From Leisingera caerulea DSM 24564 (GTDB lineage Bacteria > Pseudomonadota > Alphaproteobacteria > Rhodobacterales > Rhodobacteraceae): a stretch of DNA of 64,000 nt. Under the pieces are notes generated by a model that made no database searches, was not told the DNA's origin, and worked only from the letters and a program-made list of their open reading frames with translations. The translations under genes were made by a program, and so were the position numbers. Location: positions 3,357,217 to 3,421,216 of the forward strand of contig NZ_KI421513.1 of NCBI RefSeq assembly GCF_000473325.1. The letters are read 5' to 3'. Positions 36,309 to 47,380 of the stretch are shown one piece after another (the first letter of the stretch is position 1; each line of letters begins with the position of its first letter).

Positions 36309-36699
36309 GCGTGCAAGCCACTGACATTCAAGCACTCTTCAGCCGCTGCAAACGCCACCCCTTCGGCTTTTGACTGCAGCTGCGCCTGTCCGGCACGGGC
36401 CGCGGCCTGCCTCTGCTGCTTAGCACCGGAGCGGGAAAAGACGCCTGTGTAAAATATTCTTTTGTACCGCCTGCTTTCGCAATGCTTGTATTTTCAGCAG
36501 TTTGCCTGCCCTCAGCCGCAATTTCCGCCGCTTGCAAAAGCCCGCACCGCCGCCAGCGGCGGCCAGGTGCGGCAGCGGGCCCGCTGCGGCGCAAAGACGC
36601 CTCCTGCGGCATCTGGCGGGGATTCGCTTAATTCCACTTCCCCCGCGCCCCTCCTTGCCCTAAAAGGCGCGCAATCGCAGCCATTGGGGACGTTTACGG
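36309..36699 (+). other. 391-base purL leader with two GC hairpins
   Basis: No gene is supported. A hairpin at 36543-36571 (CGCACC and GCCGCC pairing with GGCGGC and GGTGCG around an AGC loop, with a CA bulge) is followed at once by a 16-base perfect palindrome GCAGCGGG/CCCGCTGC (36572-36587). TAAAATATTCTTTTG near 36451-36465 is the AT-richest part and might be promoter. A 95-codon minus-strand frame here shows no domain or ribosome site and is not accepted. Confidence 0.4.
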
Positions 36700-38865
36700 A
36701 TGCAGGAACCCGCCATCACGCCTGAATTGATTGCCAATCACGGGCTGAAGCCCGAGGAATACGATCTGATCCTCGAAATCATCGGGCGGGAGCCGACCTT
36801 CACCGAGCTGGGCATTTTCTCGGCGATGTGGAACGAGCACTGCTCCTATAAATCCTCCAAGAAATGGCTGCGCACCCTGCCGACCGACGGCCCGCAGGTG
36901 ATCTGCGGCCCCGGCGAAAACGCGGGCATCGTGGACATCGGCGACGGCGATGCCGTTGTTTTCAAAATGGAAAGCCACAACCACCCCTCCTACATCGAGC
37001 CCTACCAGGGCGCGGCAACCGGGGTTGGCGGCATTTTGCGTGACGTCTTCACCATGGGCGCCCGCCCCATTGCCTCGATGAACTCGCTGTCGTTTGGCGA
37101 GCCGTCCCACCACAAGACCCGCCAGCTGGTCAACGGCGTGGTTGAGGGCATCGGCGGCTACGGCAACTGCTTTGGCGTGCCTTGCGTTGGCGGCGAGGTC
37201 CGGTTTCACCCCGCCTATAACGGCAACTGCCTGGTGAATGCCTTTGCCGCAGGCCTGGCGCGCACCGACTCGATCTTCTATTCCGCCGCCTCGGGCGTTG
37301 GCATGCCGGTTGTGTACTTGGGCGCCAAAACCGGCCGCGACGGCGTTGGCGGCGCTACCATGGCGTCGGCAGAGTTTGACGACACCATCGAGGAAAAGCG
37401 CCCCACCGTTCAGGTCGGCGACCCCTTCACCGAAAAACGCCTGATGGAAGCCACGCTGGAGCTGATGCAGACCGGCGCAGTGATTTCGATTCAGGACATG
37501 GGTGCCGCGGGCCTCACCTGCTCTGCCGTGGAAATGGGCGACAAGGGCAAGCTGGGCGTGCGCCTGGACCTGGAAAAGGTCCCGCAGCGCGAAGAGAACA
37601 TGACCGCCTACGAGATGATGCTGTCGGAATCCCAGGAGCGGATGCTGATGGTGCTGAAGCCGGAGCTGGAAGCCGAGGCGCGCGCGGTGTTCGAGAAATG
37701 GGATCTGGACTTTGCCATCGTCGGCGAGACCATTGCCGAAGACCGCTTCCTGATCATGCACAACGGAGAAGTGAAAGCCGATCTGGTGCTGTCCAAGCTG
37801 TCCTCCACCGCGCCGGAATACGACCGCCCGTGGCAGGAAACCCCGGCAGCCGAACCGCTGACCGACGCGGATGTGCCGACCATCGACCCGATCGACGGCC
37901 TCAAGGCGCTGCTGTCCTCGCCGAACTATGCGGGCAAGCAGTGGGTCTATGAGCAGTACGACACCACCGTGATGGGCGACACCCAGCGCCGTCCGGGCGC
38001 TGGCTCCGGCATCGTCCGGGTGCATGGCACGGACAAGAAACTGGCCTTCACCTCCGACGTGACCCCGCGCTACGTCAAGGCAAACCCGTTCGAGGGCGGC
38101 AAGCAGGCAGTGGCCGAGGCCTACCGCAATCTGACCGCTGTGGGCGCCAAGCCGCTGGCAACCACCGACAACCTGAACTTCGGCAACCCCGAAAAGCCGG
38201 AGATCATGGGCCAGTTCGTCGGCGCCATCAAGGGCATCGGCGAAGCGGTTGCAGCGCTCGACATGCCGATCGTGTCCGGCAACGTGTCGCTGTATAACGA
38301 AACCGACGGCAAGGGCATCCTGCCGACCCCGACCATTGGCGCCGTGGGCCTGATTGCGGCCGGCGAAGAGCCGATCACCGGCGAGGCCCGCGACGGCCAT
38401 GTTGCCCTGCTGGTGGGTGAAACCGTGGGCCATCTGGGCCAGTCGGCGCTGCTGGCCGAAGTCTTCAACCGCGAGGACGGCGATGCCCCGGCGGTGGATC
38501 TGGAGGCGGAGAAGCGCAACGGTGAGTTCATCCGCGCCAACCGCGAGCTGATCAAGGCCTGCACCGACCTCGGCGACGGCGGCCTGGCACTGGCGGCGTT
38601 CGAGATGGCCCAAGAGGCCGGAGTCGGCGTGCAGATCGACGCAGGCGACACCCAGACCGTGTTCGGCGAGGACCAGGCGCGCTATCTGATCGCCTGCAAC
38701 TTCGACCAGGCCGAGGCGCTGATGCTGGCGGCGGGCCAGGCCGGTGTCACCGTCACCACCGTTGGCAAGTTCGGCGGCGACTTGGTGCGGATCGGCGGTT
38801 CCGAGGCGCCGCTGGCCGAGCTGACGGAGGTCTTCCGCTCCAGCTTTGCCGCTGCTGTCGCCTGA
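36700..38865 (+). CDS. purL: Phosphoribosylformylglycinamidine synthase, large subunit
   Basis: Fourth step of purine synthesis; takes ammonia from PurQ to make FGAM. At 721 residues it is the small-PurL type that needs separate PurS and PurQ, neither of which is in the window. Landmarks are [51 protein letters not shown] and the second-half repeat [22 protein letters not shown] 36700 follows GGGGACG at a slightly long spacing. A terminator lies 35 bases after it. Confidence 0.97.
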   Translation: MQEPAITPELIANHGLKPEEYDLILEIIGREPTFTELGIFSAMWNEHCSYKSSKKWLRTLPTDGPQVICGPGENAGIVDIGDGDAVVFKMESHNHPSYIEPYQGAATGVGGILRDVFTMGARPIASMNSLSFGEPSHHKTRQLVNGVVEGIGGYGNCFGVPCVGGEVRFHPAYNGNCLVNAFAAGLARTDSIFYSAASGVGMPVVYLGAKTGRDGVGGATMASAEFDDTIEEKRPTVQVGDPFTEKRLMEATLELMQTGAVISIQDMGAAGLTCSAVEMGDKGKLGVRLDLEKVPQREENMTAYEMMLSESQERMLMVLKPELEAEARAVFEKWDLDFAIVGETIAEDRFLIMHNGEVKADLVLSKLSSTAPEYDRPWQETPAAEPLTDADVPTIDPIDGLKALLSSPNYAGKQWVYEQYDTTVMGDTQRRPGAGSGIVRVHGTDKKLAFTSDVTPRYVKANPFEGGKQAVAEAYRNLTAVGAKPLATTDNLNFGNPEKPEIMGQFVGAIKGIGEAVAALDMPIVSGNVSLYNETDGKGILPTPTIGAVGLIAAGEEPITGEARDGHVALLVGETVGHLGQSALLAEVFNREDGDAPAVDLEAEKRNGEFIRANRELIKACTDLGDGGLALAAFEMAQEAGVGVQIDAGDTQTVFGEDQARYLIACNFDQAEALMLAAGQAGVTVTTVGKFGGDLVRIGGSEAPLAELTEVFRSSFAAAVA

Positions 38866-38900
38866 TCGCTCGCCCCGCCGGGCGGCGCGCGCTAAAATAC

Positions 38901-38935
38901 AAAAGGCGGGATGGCACAGCCGTCCCGCCTTTTCC
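38901..38935 (+). terminator. Terminator after purL
   Basis: AAAGGCGGGA / TCCCGCCTTT stem with an 11-base loop followed by TCCTTT. Confidence 0.85.
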
Positions 38936-38956
38936 TTTGACCCCGGGACCCGTTCC

Positions 38957-39475
38957 ATGACCCTTCCTGAGCTGACAGAGGATTGCAGCCGCTGCGCGGG
39001 CCTGTGCTGCGTGGCCTATCCGTTTGAGGCGCATGAGGATTTTGGCCTTCTGAAGGACGCGGACACGCCCTGTCCCAACCTCGCCCCCGATTTCCGCTGC
39101 AAAATTCACGCCGATCTGGAAAAATGCGGATTTGGCGGCTGCGTCGCCTATTCCTGCGCCGGCGCGGGCCAGCGGGTGACACAAGGCCTGTTTGATGGCG
39201 AAACCTGGCGGGATGACCCCGACCTGCTGCCGCATATGACCCGCGCCCTACGGGTGCTGCGCCCGATCCATGAGGCGCTTCTGGTGCTGCAGGAGGCCGC
39301 CGCGCTGCCGCTGCCGGAGGACCTCAGCGCCCGCTGCGCCGCTTTGACCCAGGCGCTGTGCCCGGAAAACCCCGCGTCGGTCTGGGACTTCGAGGAGGAC
39401 AGCGTTCAGGAGGCGCTGGCCAGCCTGCCGGACTTTGTCGAAAGCGTCGCCCCCTTTGCCCGGGACGGCTGCTAA
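38957..39475 (+). CDS. Cysteine-cluster protein (putative metal-binding, CxxCxxxCC)
   Basis: A 172-residue soluble protein with nine Cys in its first 67 residues: Cys10, 13, 17 and 18 (CSRCAGLCC), 39, 48, 57, 62 and 67. The block resembles the Cys-rich N-terminus I recall on some pentapeptide-repeat proteins and the YkgJ family, and probably holds zinc or an Fe-S cluster. No pentapeptide repeats follow; the rest is helical and unassigned. It stands between the purL terminator and bolA (65 bases). Function unknown. Confidence 0.75.
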   Translation: MTLPELTEDCSRCAGLCCVAYPFEAHEDFGLLKDADTPCPNLAPDFRCKIHADLEKCGFGGCVAYSCAGAGQRVTQGLFDGETWRDDPDLLPHMTRALRVLRPIHEALLVLQEAAALPLPEDLSARCAALTQALCPENPASVWDFEEDSVQEALASLPDFVESVAPFARDGC

Positions 39476-39540
39476 TCCTGCTTGCACAGCCCCCGGCGCG
39501 CCCCTACATTTTTACCAAACAAGACAAAGGACTTCTCCGG

Positions 39541-39777
39541 ATGCCCATGCAAGCCCACGAAATCGAAGAACTGCTGCGCGAAGCTTTCCCGGATGCCGAA
39601 ATCCAGGTTGGCGGCACCGATGGCGTTCACATGTCGGCGATGGTCGTCGACGAAAGCTTCCGCGGCAAGAACCGCGTGCAGCAGCAGCGCGCCGTTTATG
39701 CCGCGCTGAAAGGCAAGATGGACGGCCCCGACGGCGAGCTGCACGCCCTGGCGCTGACCACCAAGGCACCGGAGTAA
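39541..39777 (+). CDS. bolA: BolA-family protein
   Basis: A 78-residue protein of the BolA fold that partners monothiol glutaredoxins to bind a [2Fe-2S] cluster and influence iron homeostasis. HALALTTKAPE at the C-terminus with a conserved His, and QRAVYAALKGKMDG in the middle, are family features. The Grx4-type partner gene lies 346 bases downstream with a small membrane-protein gene between, arguing that all three work together. Confidence 0.92.
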   Translation: MPMQAHEIEELLREAFPDAEIQVGGTDGVHMSAMVVDESFRGKNRVQQQRAVYAALKGKMDGPDGELHALALTTKAPE

Positions 39778-39782
39778 GCTCC

Positions 39783-40016
39783 ATGTCGCTGTTCGCCTCC
39801 ATCCTGGTGCTCGGCATTGTGGTGATGACCGCCGTTGTTGCGGTCGTCTCCCAGCGCCGCCGCCCGCTGGAGGAGGACGATACAGACCCGGACTATCACA
39901 CCCTGCGATCCGATTATCAGTCGGGCATGGGCGGCGGGTCCGTTCGCACTTGGAAGGTCCCGAAAGACCCGCAGGAATACGCCCGCTTTTTCGTTCCCAA
40001 GAACAAGTTGAAATAG
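39783..40016 (+). CDS. Small single-pass membrane protein between bolA and grxD
   Basis: A 77-residue protein with one N-terminal membrane helix (about 4-23, ILVLGIVVMTAVVAVV) and a charged cytoplasmic tail ending YARFFVPKNKLK. It begins 5 bases after bolA stops, so the two are probably cotranslated. I do not recognise the family; such HIG1/YggT-sized proteins are often left hypothetical. Context suggests an iron or redox role but the sequence shows no metal ligands. Confidence 0.78.
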   Translation: MSLFASILVLGIVVMTAVVAVVSQRRRPLEEDDTDPDYHTLRSDYQSGMGGGSVRTWKVPKDPQEYARFFVPKNKLK

Positions 40017-40123
40017 CGTTGACCCGCTCGGGGCGCGCTTCACCGGGCGGATTGGCAAAACCCGCGAAACTGCCTATATGACGGCCAACGCAAACGGCGC
40101 AGCAGCCGAAAGGAAATCACTAA

Positions 40124-40486
40124 ATGACCGACGTAAAAACCCGCATCGACGAAACCGTCAAAGCCAGCGACGTTGTACTGTTCATGAAAGGCACCAAGGA
40201 AATGCCGCAGTGCGGCTTCTCCTCGCGCGTGGCGGCGGTGCTGAACTACATCGGCGTGGACTACACCGACGTGAACGTGCTGGCGGATGAGGACATCCGC
40301 TCGGGCATCAAGGAATATTCCGACTGGCCGACCATCCCGCAGCTGTACGTGAAGGGTGAGTTCGTCGGCGGCTGCGACATCATCACCGAGATGGCCCTGT
40401 CGTCGGAGCTGGACACCCTGTTTGAGGACAACGGCATTTCCTTCAACAAGGAAGCCGCCGACAAGATCCGCGAAGCCAACGCCTGA
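40124..40486 (+). CDS. grxD: Monothiol glutaredoxin, Grx4 type
   Basis: A 120-residue CGFS glutaredoxin that carries or delivers [2Fe-2S] clusters, typically with BolA. The active-site Cys30 is in [10 protein letters not shown]; the GSH-binding [19 protein letters not shown] is intact. AGGAAAT precedes the ATG. A terminator follows, so bolA, the membrane protein and grxD may form one unit. Confidence 0.96.
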   Translation: MTDVKTRIDETVKASDVVLFMKGTKEMPQCGFSSRVAAVLNYIGVDYTDVNVLADEDIRSGIKEYSDWPTIPQLYVKGEFVGGCDIITEMALSSELDTLFEDNGISFNKEAADKIREANA

Positions 40487-40508
40487 TTACAGGCACAATC
40501 CGCGGCAT

Positions 40509-40536
40509 TAAAAAAGGCGCCCACGCGGCGCCTTTT
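40509..40536. terminator. Bidirectional terminator between grxD and zapA
   Basis: AAAAAAGGCGCC / GGCGCCTTTT stem with a CACGC-type loop, T-rich on both strands, between two convergent genes. Confidence 0.88.
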
Positions 40537-40567
40537 CCTTATCCTGCAACGGGTTGAAGCAAAGCCC

Positions 40568-40963
40568 TCAGCCTGCCGCCTGTTCTTCGATCTGCTGGGC
40601 CAGCGCCTCGGTGCGGGCGGCCAGTTCGGCCAGGCTTTCGTTCACCTGCGGCGGCACCACCGGGATCTCGACCCGCTCGGGCTCCGGCGCGGGGGCGTTT
40701 TTCAGCGCTTCCAGCTCTTGCGTGCGCTCAGCCAGCTCCGCCTCAACCTCCTTGATCCGGTCCTCGACCGCGGCGGTTTTGTCGGCCAGCATCAGACCGG
40801 CCATCAACAGCATCCGCGCCTCGGGCATCCGGCCGATCTGGTCGGACAGCACCTGAGCCTCGTCGTCCAGCATCTTGGCGGCAGAGTGCAGATAGCTTTC
40901 CTCGCCCTCCTGGCAGGAGACCTCAAAGCCGCGGCCGCCGATATGAATGGTCACTTCAGGCAT
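40568..40963 (-). CDS. zapA: Cell-division protein ZapA
   Basis: A 131-residue Z-ring-associated protein that cross-links FtsZ filaments. The N-terminal globular part starts VTIHIGGRGFEVSCQEGEE and leads to ARMLLMAGLMLADK, then a coiled coil (about 65-90). The tail (95-131) is Pro-rich then helical, longer than in E. coli ZapA (109). Its ATG overlaps the last base of the upstream coiled-coil gene, so the two are cotranslated. Confidence 0.9.
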   Translation of the reverse strand: MPEVTIHIGGRGFEVSCQEGEESYLHSAAKMLDDEAQVLSDQIGRMPEARMLLMAGLMLADKTAAVEDRIKEVEAELAERTQELEALKNAPAPEPERVEIPVVPPQVNESLAELAARTEALAQQIEEQAAG

Positions 40964-41799
40964 CAGACTTCCTCTCCTTCGGGCAGGTTGCGGGCCGTGG
41001 CCAGCAGCGGTTCCAGCTTGGCCAGCACCGCGTTGACCTGGGCCTGGTCGCTGGCCTGGGCCGCGCGCAGGCCTTCGATTTCAGCCTCCATCGAGGCGTT
41101 GATCAGCCCGGCATCGCCCAGGCCCTGGGCGTTGGCCTCGCGCAGCGCCGCGTTCGACGCGCGCAGCTCCTCATTCGCCCGCCGCAGCTGCTGCAGCTCG
41201 GCATCCAGCCGCAGCAGGGCCTCGTTCTGGCGGTCGATTTCCGCGCTCATGTCCGGCGCCGCGGACGGCTCCGCCGCTGCCTGCCCGGCAGAGGCGCCAG
41301 TCTCTTCCAGGCGGGCCTTCAGGCTGTCGTTGGCGGCCTGGGCTTCGGCCAGCTGGTCCTCCAGCGTTTCCTTCTCGCTGGCGGCCGTGTTGGCCGCAGC
41401 CTCCAACTGGCTTTTGAGGCGCGCAACCTCTGCCCGCAGCGCTTCTTTCTCGGCCGGGTCGCCCGCCTCGTTGCGCAGCAGCTGCAGTTCCGCCTGCATG
41501 GCCGCCATATCACCGCCGTCTGAAGGCGCCTTGCTTTCAGCCTCCTGCAAACGGGCGTGCAGCACCTTCACCCGCTCTTCCAGCTGGGCGTTGGCGGTTT
41601 TCTCTTCGTCAAGAGCCTGCTCCAGCGCCGCATTTGCGGCACTCGCGGCGGCCTCTTCGGCTGCCTGGGCAGCTGCGGCCGCGGCTTCCGCTGCCTTCAC
41701 CTGATCCGCCGCCCGGGCCTCCTGCAGCGCTGCGGTGCCTGCACTGATGCGCTCCAGCGCGGCCTGGATGCGGCCTTGCAATTCTTCAATCTGGTTCAT
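40963..41799 (-). CDS. Coiled-coil protein upstream of zapA (ZauP-like)
   Basis: A 278-residue soluble protein that is nearly all heptad-pattern coiled coil, Ala- and Glu-rich, with no signal peptide. Its stop overlaps the zapA start. In Caulobacter a coiled-coil protein encoded directly upstream of zapA, ZauP, works with ZapA to focus the Z-ring; position and architecture match here, though coiled coils align poorly, so this is an inference from context. A role in division rather than another coiled-coil function is likely but unproven. Confidence 0.72.
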   Translation of the reverse strand: MNQIEELQGRIQAALERISAGTAALQEARAADQVKAAEAAAAAAQAAEEAAASAANAALEQALDEEKTANAQLEERVKVLHARLQEAESKAPSDGGDMAAMQAELQLLRNEAGDPAEKEALRAEVARLKSQLEAAANTAASEKETLEDQLAEAQAANDSLKARLEETGASAGQAAAEPSAAPDMSAEIDRQNEALLRLDAELQQLRRANEELRASNAALREANAQGLGDAGLINASMEAEIEGLRAAQASDQAQVNAVLAKLEPLLATARNLPEGEEV

Positions 41800-42043
41800 G
41801 CCTGTCCCTCACCCGTCCACATCAGTCCAATCTTTTTTCCGGCGCATGCGCGAATCGCGCAGGTGCCGCTGACATGGGGCCAGTTATTCCCTATCAGGGA
41901 TAAAACACCCCCCCTTGTCTTTCAACCACTTGCCGCGCCAACTTCGCGCAGGCCAGCAGACATGCGCGCAACCGTGCTTGATCTTTGCGGCATCGCTGTT
42001 ATTGAGCGCAGCAATTGCCTGTAACGCCAAAGGAACAATCCCA

Positions 42044-44065
<2,022 letters not shown>

Positions 44066-44087
44066 GCACAGCTGGCAGAAGAACAAC

Positions 44088-44117
44088 AAAGGGGCACCCA
44101 AGCGGGTGCCCCTTTTT
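44088..44117 (+). terminator. Terminator after tkt
   Basis: AAGGGGCACCC / GGGTGCCCCTT stem with loop AAGC and TTTTTT tail. Confidence 0.95.
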
Positions 44118-44150
44118 TACGGGGCACAAAGCCGCCGACCGTTCAGAATA

Positions 44151-44792
44151 TCAGACCTCGAATAGGGCCTGCATCCTTTCCATATTGTATTCAAGCAACC
44201 AGTCCCTGCGAGCGTAATACAAGGAAGACAGATCTTCTTTACACACTGCAGCCACATCCATACCGCGATCGTCATATGGATGAAGGACAAGCCCCCTCGA
44301 AAAATCGACGAAGTAAATGTTTGAGGAGCTTGCAGGTTGAATTCCCAGTTCCGCCCCAAGAGAAAGCCACAGTAATTCGTTCAACTGCGCTTGATCTGCA
44401 AGTTCCACCGCATCCCAATGCCTGAAAACTTCCCCATCCTCATCATCAACATGCGGGTTTTCCCTTTGCGAAATCGCGCCGAGATACTGGAAATCTTTGC
44501 GTTTCAGACCGCAACACTTGTACGGTTTCAACCGTTTCCTGCGTGGTTCCGCGCCGCAATAATCCGACGTAAGCATCCATACGGCTTGGCTTCCATCGAA
44601 CAGCTCCGCAGCGACAGATTTCCCACGGTCAAAAGCCTGAATAAACCGTTTGACCGGACGCGCCGTGGAAACGCCTTCACCGCCAAGTTCAAATCTCAGC
44701 GCATACTCGAACTGATAGAATACATCATGCGGGAATTCAGGACAGTTAAACGAATGTTCGACGGGATCTAAAACGTCAGTCAAGAGACGCAT
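44151..44792 (-). CDS. DUF3885-domain protein, low-GC
   Basis: A 213-residue protein of unknown function. The C-terminal half ends NIYFVDFSRGLVLHPYDDRG then MDVAAV, and ARRDWLLEYNMERM, matching my memory of the DUF3885 domain. GC is about 50 percent against about 65 in neighbours, and codons such as ATA, TTA and CAA are frequent, so it was probably acquired. It has no visible operon partner: tkt converges on it and the DUF808 gene lies 4 bases upstream. Confidence 0.72.
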   Translation of the reverse strand: MRLLTDVLDPVEHSFNCPEFPHDVFYQFEYALRFELGGEGVSTARPVKRFIQAFDRGKSVAAELFDGSQAVWMLTSDYCGAEPRRKRLKPYKCCGLKRKDFQYLGAISQRENPHVDDEDGEVFRHWDAVELADQAQLNELLWLSLGAELGIQPASSSNIYFVDFSRGLVLHPYDDRGMDVAAVCKEDLSSLYYARRDWLLEYNMERMQALFEV

Positions 44793-44796
44793 CTCC

Positions 44797-45771
44797 TTAT
44801 TGATGTCCCGATTGTTTCTTCTTCAAAATCCCCAAAAGCGGCCCGATCACCTTGGTCGCCAGCGGGATCAGCACGAGCCCCCACGCCAGGCCGAACACCC
44901 CGTCCATCGCCGCCTTGGCAGCCCATTCCACAGCGCCGGTCCAGCCCTCCGGCACCGCATGGCCCACGGCATAGGCCCAGTCGTGGATCAGATGGCCCAG
45001 CCAGCCAAAGCCCAGCACTTCCAGCCCGTGGATGATGATGGAGCCGCCCACCCACAGCATCGCCGCGGTGCCGACCACCGACAGGATCTTCATCAGCACC
45101 GGCATGAATTTCACCAGCCCGCGCCCCAGGCCCCGGCCCGGTGTGGTCAGCGCGTTCTGCGCCAGGAACAGCCCCACGTCATCCATCTTCACGATCAGCG
45201 CGACAGAGCCGTAGACCGCCAGCGTCACGCCGATTGCCACCACTGCCAGCGTCGCCGCCTGCATCCAGACCGTCGGCGCCTCGATCGCGGCCAGCGCGAT
45301 GGTCATGATCTCCGCCGATAGGATGAAATCTGTCTTGATCGCGCCCTTGATCTTCTGCTCTTCCAGGTGGCCGGGATCCTTGATGCTCATGTCCTCGTCG
45401 ATGGCATGGCTGGCATGGGGGAACAGCACGTGAAAGATCTTCTCTGCCCCCTCGAAACACAAATAGGAGCCCCCGAGCATCAGCAGGGGCGTGATTGCCC
45501 AGGGTGCGAAATTCGCCAGCAGCATCGCCACCGGCAGCAGCAGGATCAGCTTGTTGAACAAAGAGCCGCGTGTGATGCGCCAGATGATCGGCAGCTCGCG
45601 CGCAGGCGCAAACCCCTGCAGGTACTTGGGCGTCACCGCCGCGTCGTCGATGATCACCCCCGCGGTCTTGGCGCCGGCCTTGCCAGCCGCCGCCGCCACA
45701 TCATCGACCGAGGCCGCCGCCACCTTGGCGATCCCCGCCACGTCATCCAAAAGTGCCAGCAAACCGCTCAT
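44797..45771 (-). CDS. DUF808 (YedI-like) membrane protein
   Basis: A 324-residue polytopic inner-membrane protein. It begins MSGLLALLDDVAGIAKVAAA and contains GRITRGSLFNK-like IWRITRGSLFNKLILLLP, and KGAIKTDFILSAEIMTIAL, all typical of DUF808. About six to seven membrane helices are visible. Function is unknown. I chose ATG 45771 (GAGGG upstream); the frame stays open for 37 codons further but those are not family-like. gap is divergent 246 bases away. Confidence 0.88.
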   Translation of the reverse strand: MSGLLALLDDVAGIAKVAAASVDDVAAAAGKAGAKTAGVIIDDAAVTPKYLQGFAPARELPIIWRITRGSLFNKLILLLPVAMLLANFAPWAITPLLMLGGSYLCFEGAEKIFHVLFPHASHAIDEDMSIKDPGHLEEQKIKGAIKTDFILSAEIMTIALAAIEAPTVWMQAATLAVVAIGVTLAVYGSVALIVKMDDVGLFLAQNALTTPGRGLGRGLVKFMPVLMKILSVVGTAAMLWVGGSIIIHGLEVLGFGWLGHLIHDWAYAVGHAVPEGWTGAVEWAAKAAMDGVFGLAWGLVLIPLATKVIGPLLGILKKKQSGHQ

Positions 45772-45836
45772 GCCAAATCCCTCAAATCCTATCCGTCTTT
45801 GACAGGCAATCTGCCTGCTTCCGCCGCGCGGCACAA

Positions 45837-45924
45837 GCGTTAGCGCCACCGCCATCGCGCAGCAATTTTCCGTTAACGCCACCGGCTCAAACCGTTACCG
45901 CCACCATCATGATTTTGCGCTAAC
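45837..45924. promoter_or_regulatory. Phased direct-repeat array upstream of gap
   Basis: GCGTTAGCGCCACC (45837), CCGTTAACGCCACC (45870) and CCGTTACCGCCACC (45892) are near-identical 14-mers whose starts are 33 and 22 bases apart, multiples of 11, so they lie on one helix face. An inverted half-site GCGCTAAC follows at 45917-45924. The core GTTAnCGCC resembles the CceR (LacI-family carbon regulator) motif as I recall it from Rhodobacter. The array ends 94 bases before the gap start codon. Confidence 0.6.
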
Positions 45925-46017
45925 AGTTTCATTTAATGACGCTTTTACCCCTTTAGACCACATCCGCCCCGGTCTATATGGCGGCCAAAGGTTTTTGCTC
46001 GCTTGGAGACGTAACTC

Positions 46018-47019
<1,002 letters not shown>

Positions 47020-47043
47020 ACGTCCCTGGACCCTTGAGAATTC

Positions 47044-47076
47044 ACGCCCGCTCAGGTTATCTGGGCGGGCGTTTTC
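47044..47076 (+). terminator. Terminator after gap
   Basis: ACGCCCGC / GCGGGCGT stem with a 13-base loop and TTTCC tail. Confidence 0.75.
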
Positions 47077-47094
47077 CTTTGCGGCGGAGCTTTC

Positions 47095-47238
47095 ATGACC
47101 AACCGGATTGCCATTTCCCTGGGGCTGATCCTGATCGCCGCCGCCGTTATTGATATCGCCCTGTTCGGGGATCAGCACATGATCTTCCTGGGCAAGAAAC
47201 TGTTTGCCCTGATCGACTGGGTCGCCTTCTGGCGCTGA
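47095..47238 (+). CDS. 47-residue membrane protein downstream of gap
   Basis: A short frame beginning ATG 47095 with GGAG nine bases ahead, coding MTNRIAISLGLILIAAAVID and ending KKLFALIDWVAFWR. One membrane helix (about 5-24) is clear and the C-terminus is amphipathic. A tidy start, good codon use and position just past the gap terminator support a real gene. I recall a similar small protein in related genomes but cannot name it. Confidence 0.6.
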   Translation: MTNRIAISLGLILIAAAVIDIALFGDQHMIFLGKKLFALIDWVAFWR

Positions 47239-47330
47239 GCCGCCTTACCGCCGCCGCAGCTTCAGACCCCTTGTTTTCACTTGGCGGCGGCGCCAGCCGC
47301 TGCCCGCGCGCAGCGCGCCGCCGAACGCAC

Positions 47331-47354
47331 AAAGCCGGGCGTCAGCCCGGCTTT
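47331..47354 (-). terminator. Stem-loop after coaD
   Basis: AAAGCCGGGC / GCCCGGCTTT, a perfect 10-bp stem with loop GTCA, 27 bases past the coaD stop. The T-run is only TTT on either strand, so efficiency is doubtful. Confidence 0.5.
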
Positions 47355-47380
47355 GCCTGTATCTTATACTGGGACCGGGG

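Noticed and set aside
36328..36612. 95-codon minus-strand frame in the purL leader
   Set aside because: No ribosome site, no domain, Arg- and Ser-rich low-complexity sequence.
36694..38958. 750-codon open frame on the minus strand opposite purL
   Set aside because: Antisense shadow of purL; its composition (many His, Gln, Arg) follows from the complement of a real gene.
40487..40567. 6S RNA downstream of zapA, as in many proteobacteria
   Set aside because: The gap is only 81 bases and is filled by a terminator; too short for 6S RNA.
41888..41900. TCCCT-ATC-AGGGA in the tkt leader, resembling a tet operator
   Set aside because: Only 5-base arms and no TetR gene nearby; likely chance, though it could be an operator.
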